In this document: piece after piece, positions 8,221 to 17,300 of the stretch
Position numbering within the stretch: position 1 is the first letter of the stretch
How the letters are laid out: each line of letters opens with the position of its first letter
Source of the DNA: Bacteroidota bacterium
Lineage (GTDB): Bacteria > Bacteroidota > Bacteroidia > Chitinophagales > Chitinophagaceae
Reading direction: 5' to 3'
DNA length: 26,175 nucleotides
Assembly (NCBI GenBank): GCA_023429825.1
Contig: JAEZDC010000022.1
Location: forward strand, 1 to 26,175
Notes under the pieces: generated by a model
Databases searched by the model: none
The model's input: only the letters and a program-made list of their open reading frames with translations
Told to the model about the DNA's origin: nothing
Translations under genes and position numbers: made by a program

Positions 8221-9042
8221 TTATTTATTGGAAGCTGTTTGGATAATGATACTTTTCTCTACAGATCCAGCATTCTGTTGCGCCAATACCGGCCACTGAA
8301 AATTCGCATTCAAAACCGATGAAGTTCTCAGGTACATATCGTCGCTGCTATAACTAAAAAAGCAAGAGCCCCCTTTTATCAGGTCAATGATCCTTCTACT
8401 GTCTTCAAGTGGAATGGCAGGACAGCCTAAGCTGTTCGCAATGTTTCCTCTTTCCCATATTCTCCTGTCATTAACGAATTTCGACCCGTGTATTACTATA
8501 TGGCGAGCTCTGACCTTATCATTAATACCGTCTTCCAATCCATCTAACAACAAACTATAACCTGCTTTGCCCTTATATGTTGCATCCGTCAACATAAAAC
8601 CAAGACTTGTTTTATTTGATTTATTGCTGTTGGAGAAACTGGTCGCAAATTCCTTCCCGGAATTTTTTCCGTGAGAAACATAGGTGTTGAACACGACCCT
8701 GCCTTCTTTCATATCCAGTACATACAGTCTTTTGTTGGTGGATGCCTGGCTGTAATCTGCGATCGTTAAATAATCAGCATTTCTTAATGTTCCTATGTTC
8801 AATAAATACTGGTAGCCTTTATACGCCTGGAAAAAAACGCTTTTATCCAGCCCATATGCGAACAGCCCCAACTTATTATAAACTGAATCTAAATGCTTGC
8901 CTTGTTCAGCACTCGCTGTGGCAGGCGTAGAAAAGAATGAAGGAAAATTCTTACCATCAGGTGGATCAGTTGGATTTTCGGCCATTGATGCCATTGTCGT
9001 AAATCCGAACGCTAATGATAATATCCATTTTGTTAACGCCAT
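8221..9042 (-). CDS. Murein L,D-transpeptidase catalytic-domain family protein (YkuD-like)
   Basis: An upstream ATG at 9114 is possible, but the ATG at 9042 gives a clean signal peptide (MALTKWILSLAFGFTTMASMA), so a 273-residue product is preferred. The catalytic signature is HIVIHG with His185, then NSLGCPAIP with Cys207 (preferred-start numbering), as in YkuD-type L,D-transpeptidases; RLYVLDMKEGRVVFNTYVSHG and the S/N-rich stretch before LGF match the family often annotated as murein L,D-transpeptidase catalytic domain family (PF13645). It would act on peptidoglycan in the periplasm, forming or exchanging 3-3 or protein cross-links; the precise reaction is not known. Its TAA directly abuts the TGA of the convergent E1 gene (no intergenic base). 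It lies 93 nt downstream of the AI-2E transporter gene. Confidence 0.87.
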   Translation of the reverse strand: MALTKWILSLAFGFTTMASMAENPTDPPDGKNFPSFFSTPATASAEQGKHLDSVYNKLGLFAYGLDKSVFFQAYKGYQYLLNIGTLRNADYLTIADYSQASTNKRLYVLDMKEGRVVFNTYVSHGKNSGKEFATSFSNSNKSNKTSLGFMLTDATYKGKAGYSLLLDGLEDGINDKVRARHIVIHGSKFVNDRRIWERGNIANSLGCPAIPLEDSRRIIDLIKGGSCFFSYSSDDMYLRTSSVLNANFQWPVLAQQNAGSVEKSIIIQTASNK

Positions 9043-9135
9043 TCTTTCTGATTGAGGTAAATGTAACGAATTGCAAATTTGGTTTATTGCTATCGCATTC
9101 ACCTTAGCTCTCACATAAAATAAAATTAAAATGTT

Positions 9136-10170
9136 TTAAACGCTCATTCTGTCGCTTCTTTTGGTAGCAAACTCATTGATGTAGATTCGAATTAACAAGA
9201 GAAACATTGCGATCAAAATCGGTCCGAATATCAGCCCTATAAAACCGAATAAGTTCACACCTATAATAACCCCGAATATGGTGATCAGCGGATGTACATC
9301 GCCAAGTTTTCTTTGAATAACGATCCTGAAAACATTATCAACCAGCCCTATCACCAGGAATCCCCAAAGCAGAATTGCCCATCCCTTCCATTGAGGGCCT
9401 TGGGAAAATATCAATATTGAATAAGGAATGTATGCTGCCGCGGCTCCAATAAATGGTAACATAGAAGTGATACAGGTGATCACAAACCAGAACCATGCAT
9501 CTGGTGCACCAAATACCAGGTAGCCAATCAAGCCAACGATCCCCTGGGCTACTGCTATCATTGGCACCGCAATAGCATTGTTAAACACAAGCATGTTCAT
9601 CTCCTTGCCGATCCAATCTATATTCTCATCTTTTAAAGGAAGGAACTGGTAAATGCGGTCTTCCATTTCCTTACTTTTTACAAGCATAAAGTATAAGATG
9701 AAGTACATGATCACGATGGCAAAAATTGCGTCAAACGTACCGGTTAAAATACCTCGTAGCGAGTTAGCAAGAAAACTTCCTGCCTGGTTGATATTGTCTT
9801 TAGATAATATCTCAATATGATAAGCTTGTTCGATTTTCTGCACATGGGTTTGAATTACTGCTAATAGTTTATTCGAGTTCTGAACGGCATATCCAACCTT
9901 GGATGATAGTAAGGAAATAAAAACCCAAACAGGAATAAGCACTACCAGGAAAGAAAGCCCCATCAAAGCCATAGCAGCTCTGCCGGGTTTCCACTTTTGC
10001 TTATATACAAGCTTATTCATCGTCTTACGCATCATTACATAAAAAGTAACTGCACCGAGAAAAGAAGGGATATAAGCCGAAAATTCTCCAAACAAAACCC
10101 ATCCCAGCAAAATGAGTGTAGCAAGAAAAAAGATTTGTCTTAGCTTATTATTATCTATGTAACTGCTCAT
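9136..10170 (-). CDS. AI-2E family (PerM/YdiK-like) membrane transporter
   Basis: A 344-residue integral membrane protein with about 7-8 hydrophobic segments: two at the N terminus (about 13-50), one near 65-90, a cluster around 145-170, and four or five from 205 to 335. The family hallmark near the C terminus is visible: GDVHPLITIFGVIIGVNLFGFIGLIFGPI split over residues about 290-320. The family name derives from a proposed AI-2 exporter, but many members are Na+/H+ antiporters or of unknown substrate, so no substrate is assigned. The ATG at 10170 starts 42 nt after the porP/sprF-like gene stop on the same strand, so it may be co-transcribed with the T9SS unit; a functional link is not evident. 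Confidence 0.9.
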   Translation of the reverse strand: MSSYIDNNKLRQIFFLATLILLGWVLFGEFSAYIPSFLGAVTFYVMMRKTMNKLVYKQKWKPGRAAMALMGLSFLVVLIPVWVFISLLSSKVGYAVQNSNKLLAVIQTHVQKIEQAYHIEILSKDNINQAGSFLANSLRGILTGTFDAIFAIVIMYFILYFMLVKSKEMEDRIYQFLPLKDENIDWIGKEMNMLVFNNAIAVPMIAVAQGIVGLIGYLVFGAPDAWFWFVITCITSMLPFIGAAAAYIPYSILIFSQGPQWKGWAILLWGFLVIGLVDNVFRIVIQRKLGDVHPLITIFGVIIGVNLFGFIGLIFGPILIAMFLLLIRIYINEFATKRSDRMSV

Positions 10171-10212
10171 GCGTTAAAGAATTGCATGAAAGTTAATCAA
10201 ATTTTACACCGC

Positions 10213-11226
10213 TTAAAAATGACACCGAACCTTATCGGATTCGTACGCCCTCCGGGTGAAAGCAGATTTATAAGTAGCAGTTAATTCAAAGCCTCCTCTG
10301 AAATTAGAGGCTGTCTTTAGTTTTGATACATTCGCATCATAGCTCAAACCCAATGTCCATTTGTACATCTCGAGTTTTACAACTGGTATAAATGCATCAT
10401 TCCACCTGTAAAAACCGCCAACAGAAAAAGCGAACTTATCAGCATTATCATAGTATTCTGAAAGCACGGTTTCATACATGGCGCCACCGAATAATTGTTT
10501 GTTCCCTCCCTGGATATAAAGGTCTGCAAATACGATCAACCTGTTTATTTCTGTCATTGCAGCATTGATACCTGCATTCAATACCCATTTATTGGTGAGT
10601 GTAGTTGAAGTGTTATCTGTATAAAAAGCGACTTTAGGTTTGTTGAAATGAAATAAAGCTGCGCCTACATAATATCTCGAATCTTCACCAAAGCCACTAT
10701 TATATGTTAACCCTGTACCCGCATCCCAATAAGTAAACCCCGATCTGCTGAATGTTTGTATCGGTGCACCTGGATTATAACTTCCATTTTGAAACTGTTC
10801 ATCCATCTTAAGTTTTGTAGGATCGAACTGGCTGTTCACAATACCACCCATGAACGCCATAGAGATGAAATTATCTTTATCATCGCTAAGTGATTTATGA
10901 TAATTGATCACTGGCAACAATTGTGTCCGTGACATTTTCACATCACCTGCCACATCATGTGTGGTCTGTAACCCAATCGTAATCCAATCATTCCATCGCA
11001 ATGGAAATTTCAATTCTGCACTCAAAGCCGAGGTTTGAAATGGAACAGTCACACTTTGCCATTGATTACGATGCACGCCACTTATCCGGATATCACCATC
11101 AAAAACGCCAGCCAACGCCGGGTTCCGCAATAGAGGTTTTTCATAAAACTGGGAAAACGTAAGATCCTGGCTGAATGCACTGAAGCACATCCACATCATA
11201 CATCCGCATAATATTACACTCTTCAT
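10213..11226 (-). CDS. PorP/SprF family type IX secretion membrane protein
   Basis: A 337-residue protein with a signal peptide (cleavage near AFSQ|DLTFSQ). The N-terminal motif QDLTFSQFYEKPLLRNPALAGVFDGDIRISGVHRNQWQSV is the PorP/SprF signature (written here in part: LRNPALAG then RNQWQSV). The rest is rich in alternating aromatic and polar strands (YVGAALFHFNKP, FSVGGFYRWNDAFIPVVKLE), consistent with a 14-strand-like outer membrane barrel. In Flavobacterium johnsoniae, SprF lies just downstream of the giant adhesin SprB and is needed for its secretion; the same gene order here strongly suggests this protein serves the 2688-residue cargo upstream. In housekeeping T9SS, PorP instead pairs with PorK/L/M/N, which are absent from this window, so a cargo-dedicated role is inferred. 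Confidence 0.93.
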   Translation of the reverse strand: MKSVILCGCMMWMCFSAFSQDLTFSQFYEKPLLRNPALAGVFDGDIRISGVHRNQWQSVTVPFQTSALSAELKFPLRWNDWITIGLQTTHDVAGDVKMSRTQLLPVINYHKSLSDDKDNFISMAFMGGIVNSQFDPTKLKMDEQFQNGSYNPGAPIQTFSRSGFTYWDAGTGLTYNSGFGEDSRYYVGAALFHFNKPKVAFYTDNTSTTLTNKWVLNAGINAAMTEINRLIVFADLYIQGGNKQLFGGAMYETVLSEYYDNADKFAFSVGGFYRWNDAFIPVVKLEMYKWTLGLSYDANVSKLKTASNFRGGFELTATYKSAFTRRAYESDKVRCHF

Positions 11227-11251
11227 AATATTTTATTTAAACGTCCACACA

Positions 11252-11314
11252 CTGCTGATCAATAACCGCTGATAGTTAATAGCTAATATCTGACCGCTGA
11301 TAGCTATTTAATAA
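11252..11314. repeat. Degenerate 7-bp tandem repeat array between the giant gene and porP/sprF
   Basis: Nine consecutive heptamers fit one register with no gaps. The consensus is close to TAGCTRA or CCGCTGA: the units at 11266 and 11294 are both CCGCTGA, those at 11273 and 11280 are TAGTTAA and TAGCTAA, and that at 11287 is TATCTGA. The end units at 11259 and 11308 are poor matches. The array fills most of the 77-nt spacer and runs across the TAG stop codon of the giant gene (11304-11306). Its role is unknown; possible roles are an RNA spacer, protein binding, or a slippage-prone filler. Confidence 0.65.
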
Positions 11315-14300
11315 TCGCCACATTTCCTTTATAAGTATAAGTCGCATCGTTCTCACATATCACCTCGCAGGTGTACACATATACGTCAGGAGGCGCAGCA
11401 ACACCTTTTGTTAGTCCGTTCCATCCAAACTGGGGATCGTTCGGTGCAAAATGTGCTCTTTCAAACACCACCTGTCCCCAACGATTGAATATTCTAAAAC
11501 TTTTCACCTGGTTGATACCTGTGCCTCTCACCATCAATATATCATTTCGTCCATCGCCGTCAGGCGTGAACGCATTTGGAATGAACACCTGTGCACTTTC
11601 ACAGAATACACGAATACAAACTGAATCGCTGCCACTGCAACCAAACGCATTTGTAGCCGTAACCTGGTAGCAGATATCTTTTTTAGCTGTAGCAATTGGT
11701 TGCGGACAAACAGAACAACTCAGATCTGTTGCAGGACTCCATTGCCATAACGTAATAGGTCCGTTAGTAGCAGTAGGATTGAATGTTACAGTAGAACCAG
11801 TAGCTAAAATTCTGTCCTGACCTGCATTAACGATTGGGTATCCTCCTACACCAATTGTTACAAAACCCGTATCAGTAAAACAACCATGATTATCGAAGCC
11901 AATAACCCTATACGTTGTAGTAACGGTTGGTCTTGCTAAAGGAGTGGCACTATTTGGATTATCTAATCCTGTGGCAGGGAACCATTCAAACCTGTGTGCA
12001 CCACTGGCTATCAATCGTACAGAATCCCCAATACAAATGTTTGTATTCGAAGAATGTGAAATGTTGAAAGGTTGCGCAACTGTTACGACAATTGTATCTC
12101 TCTTTGTACATCCAAAATTGTTAGTACCTGTAACTACGTATTGAGTACTCAGACTAGGGTTAGCAACAGGATTTGGACAAGTGAAACAATTTAAACCTGT
12201 TGTCGGGCTCCATAGATATGCATTGGCTCCGCTCGCATTCAATGGAGTGGATTGCCCCACACAAATGCCTACATCAACACCCGCATAAGTATTTGGTGCA
12301 GGATAAATCACAATAGGTGCGGTAGCGGTATCAAAACAACTTTCACTCGTTCCTACGATCAATTGAACAGTGTAATTACCTGCAGCCCCATAAGCGATCT
12401 GAACACCGGAAGTATTTGCATTGAACCCGTTGCCCATATTCCAGTTGTACGATGTAACAGGATCAACTGCATTTACGATCGCACTGAAGTTCATCAGCTC
12501 ATTCTGGCAACCCGTACTATTACTTTGAATACTTGTCACAGGTATATCATTCACCTTCACATAGACCGATTGCGTAATGGTATCCCTGCACCCGCCCGGT
12601 GTTATGATCACTAACCGCACATTATATGTTCCGGTTGACTGATAGTTATGTATTGGATGTTGTTGTGCAGATGTATTCCCATCACCAAAACTCCACTGCC
12701 ATTGCTGTATGCCAAAATATGCTCTGGAAGTATCAGTAAAGGACACAGTTGTAAACCCGCACTGCCTGTTTTGAACAGATCTGAAACCAGCATTCGTGTT
12801 GTCTATTTTGATCGTATCCAATCCGGGAATATTTACGCTGCAACTAGTACCTGCTATCAGTTGCACGGAAGGCACATACGATCCCGACTGCATATAAGTA
12901 TGATACACGACATGATTAGTTGTTGTAAGTATGACACCATCACCAAAATTCCAACGAATAGAATCTATATTGAATCCGGCCACTTCAAAACGTACAGGCA
13001 CTTCTCCGCAGATAAATCCATCATCGTATGTAAATGTGCCTGTCGGTGCCGACACAACAATTGTTCGCTGCGCCTGGTAACGGCAACCGCCCGGCGAAAC
13101 AGCATTCATTGTTACAGTGAATGTCCCGTTAGTGGTGAATGTATACGTCACCACATCTCCTGTATCTACTGCACCATTTCCAAAATTCCAAGTTGTCAGC
13201 GCTGAGGGAATATTATTATTAGTGAACGTAACAGTGAATGGCGCACAAGTAGATGCCGTATCACTTGCTGTAAATGACCCGGGCTGTGAAGCAAGAATCG
13301 TGACAGGATATGTAATACTATCAGAACATGCAGTACCTGGTGCATATTGTCTGAAGGCTACCAATTTGACATTATACGTCCCGGGTGTAATATAAGCATG
13401 GGTTGGATTTGTGAGTTGTGATGTGATACCATCATCAAAATTCCAGAACAAACCCGTAGCAGTATCTGTTTGATTAACGAAGTGAAGTGTATCACCCAGG
13501 CAAGCTGGCAATGGTGCAACTGAAAAATTTACGACAGGCTTTGCAAATACACTGATCGTCTCAAAACCAGTTGTATCAGTACATCCATTCGCAGCCTGTA
13601 CCCTTACAGTAAAGACGCCATTCGTAACATAAGTATGGATGATCGTATCTACATTGTTGGTGGTATTTCTGATGTTGCCATCACCAAAATCCCACCTGAA
13701 GTTGGTAGCACCGGTTGAGTTATTAATAAACCGTACTGTATGTGGCGAACATCCTGTCTTCTCATTTCCATTCACAGCAAAATTCAAATTCAGGCTTCTC
13801 GGCGCTACAACAATTGCATAAGAAGCACTATCAATTCCGCATAAATTGGAAGTGATCAATCTTACTGTAAAAGTATCCTGCACACCTGTATGATAGGTAT
13901 GTTGAACAGGACCATTGCTGTTAGTTGTAAGTGTAGCTCCATCACCAAACTCCCAAACAAAGCTCATGTTCTCACCTAGCGATGTATTGGTAAACGTTAC
14001 TGTCATAGGAGAACATCCATAGGTTCTGCTTGGCGTAAATAATGATCTTGGTTTTGATTTGACCCTGATGTCAATTGTCTTGATCACAGTATCGCAAGGC
14101 GTAATAGCACTGAGCGTTACATGATAAACCGTATCACCACCTAAAGGATTTGCTGCAAATACTATTGTTCCGGGATTAGTTTGATTGGATGTAATACCAT
14201 TTGCAAAATCCCAATGGAACTTAAATCTACCTGGCTGTGGAGTTGTATTGGTGAATGTCACTGAAAGCGGGCCGCATCCAACTGTATCACTTACAGTAAA

Positions 14301-17300
14301 GTTTGTTACAGGTACAGGGAATGTATGGAACCAGTGATTAACGCTATCACTCTTGCATCCGAAAGGACTGATCGTTTTGAGTTTGATGTTTACCGAATCC
14401 TGCGGGTTATTAATGATATAGCCAGGGAATGTTGTTCCGGTTCCGATCAACACGCCGTTTGCATACCATTCATAAGTGCCGTTTTGTGCAGGAAATAATA
14501 GTGGCTGAATGACTGTTGAATTGATGTTGAATGGCGCACATGAAGTATCCGGTAGGTAAGTATACTGTGCCCTCGCATCCGGATTTATGATAACGGTGAC
14601 CACAGCCCTTGTTCCTTCACATCCCAAAGGTGTTGCCTGGCTTACATAATAATTGGTTGACCCGGCTACTGCTGTAGAAGGGGTTGGAGCTGTTGGGCTT
14701 GATGTACCCCCCAATGCCACCGTATACCATCTTAAACTATTTCCCGGCAATGGTGTTGCTGTCAATGGAACCGAAGGCGTTCCAATGCAATAATTAACTG
14801 GTGAGGTAACTGTTGGTGCTGCAGGTAATCCATTCACACTTACTAAAACAGAATCACTTAACGAAGTACAGTTATTTAATGAAGCAGTGACATAATACCA
14901 ACCATTGGCAGCTGCTGTGGCATTCGGTATCGTTGGGTTTTGTTGATTCGTTGCAAAACCATTAGGTCCCGTCCATGAATAAATAATATTACCTGTTGAA
15001 GGCGTACTTGCAGTTAACTGTAACTGCCCGCCATTACAGATCGGGCTATTGCTTCCTGCCGTTGGTGCAGAAGGCGGATTAGGATCAACCAGCACAAACG
15101 GCCCTACGCCCGATGAAGTACATCCTGTTAATCCGACAACTACATTGCTATAATTTCCTGCGGTAAGATTTGCGATCGCAACTATACCAGTCCCATTTGA
15201 AGTAATGGTTGCCGTTTGCGGGTTCCCGTTTTTATTATAGTTGACCGTATAAGATGTATTTGCTAATAACCCCGTTAATGTAATGGAGCCTGTCGCTGTA
15301 TTACAATTAACCGGATTAGAAAAACTGCTACCCAGGATAGCAGGTGTTTGATTTACTGAAACAGTAGTACTGCCCGGTGCCGAAGGACAATTTCCAACCG
15401 TGGCCGTATATACTACATTATACACTCCACTTGCTGCACCTGTTGCATTAGGAATAGTTGGATTTTGAAGTGTGCTGCTGAAATTGTTAGGCCCCGTCCA
15501 CGCATACGTCATAATCCCCGCACTAGTTGTAGATGAGTTTAATGTAACCGTACTACCGGTGCATAACGGGCTATTACTAGTAACCACCGGTGTTGCCGGA
15601 GTTTGATTCACCACCACATTTACTGTACCTGCTGCCGAAGTACAACTATTGATAGTGACTGTTACGGAGTACATACCAGTTGCAGCAGTGCTTGTATTAT
15701 TAATCGAAGGGTTTTGTGCAGCACTGCTAAAACCATTCGGTCCTGTCCATGACCAGGTTGCTGTTCCTGGTGTTGTAGTAGTGGCTCCAAGGGTCAACGT
15801 ATTCCCACTGCATAAAGGGCCATTACTGGTAGCAACCGGAGTTGCAGGTGGATTTGGATCTACCAATACGAACGGACCAACTGCGTTAGACTGGCAGTTA
15901 TTTCTTGAAACACGCACATTAGTATATGTCCCTGCGGTCAACGAAGAAATTACAACTTCTCCATTCACATTAGAAGAGATAGTAGCAGTCTGAGGTACAC
16001 CATTCTTAAGATAATTTACCGTGAAGCTTGTGCTAGGTGTTAACCCGCTTAAAGTAATAATCCCTGTTGAAGTGTTACAGTTTGTTGGATCTGAAGAACT
16101 GCTTCCGGCGATCGCCGGAGTAAGATTAACTACAACGTTGGTCTGTGCAGTGGCGCTACAGTTACCTAAAGTTGCAGTAACAATATAGGTCCCTGAATGA
16201 ATCGTTCCGGCATTATTGATCGAAGGACTTTGTGCATTACTTGAAAAAGTATTGGGCCCTGTCCATGCGTAGCTCACACCTGCTGTTGATGAATTGGAAT
16301 TAAAAGTGATATCGTTCCCGCTACATATGGGGGAATTACTGCTTGCTGTAACAGATGCAGGTGTTGGATCGATCACAACATTAACCGTTCCTGCAGGAGA
16401 GGTGCAACCAGCTAATGTAGCAGTTACACTGTACATTCCGCTTGCTGCAACCGTAACGTTTGTGATTGCCGGGTTCTGCTGATTGCTCGAGAATGTATTA
16501 GGTCCGCTCCATGTATAACTAACGCCTGCAGTAGCAGAAGTAGCTGCTAAATTTAAAGTAGTTCCGCTGCATACAGGCCCGTTACTTGAAGCGGTTGGTG
16601 TTGCAGGTGGATTGGGATCAGATAGCGTATAAGGACCTACCGCATTTGATGTACATCCGCCCCTGGTAACAGTTATGTTATCATATATACCTGAAGTGAG
16701 CGAGCCAACGGTAAGATTTCCAGCGCCGTTTGAATTGAGTGTTACTGTTACAGGAACGCCGTTTTTTGTGTAGTTAACAGTATAACTTACAGAAGCTGTG
16801 AGCCCCGATAAAACAATTGAACCGGTAGAACTGGCGCAGCTGGTGGGATTCGTTGCATTAGCTGCAGATATTGCAGGAGTGGCGTTTACAGTAACTACAA
16901 TTGCTGCCCTGTTGCCTTCACAATTAGTACTAGTGTTTACCTGGCTTACATAGTATGTAGTACTTCCCACAACTGCAGTACCCGGCGTTGGTGCTGTTGC
17001 ATCACCCACTCCGCCCGAAGCTGTAGTATACCATAAAAGCGTGTGCCCATTTGCATTTGTTGCAGAAAGTTGAGAACCTGCTGCGTTCTGGCAATAAACC
17101 ACAGGGGTAGTAACAACAGGAAGCGGAGGCCGGGGATTGACTGTTATTGTAAATGTGCCGGTATTTGTACATCCGCCATTAGAGACCGTCACTGTTATCG
17201 TTGCCGTGATAGCGTTGCTCCCGGGATTTGAAACAGCAAAGCTCGGTATGGTATTACCACTGCCACTTGCAGCTAAACCTATGGCTGTATTGCTATTCGT

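Noticed and set aside
9043..9114. Longer start for the L,D-transpeptidase gene at 9114
   Set aside because: The added 24 residues would bury an otherwise clean signal peptide that begins at the ATG at 9042.
14840..17110. CRISPR-like periodicity in the repeated part of the giant gene
   Set aside because: The period is about 760 nt, coding and degenerate, without short identical repeats or unique spacers.
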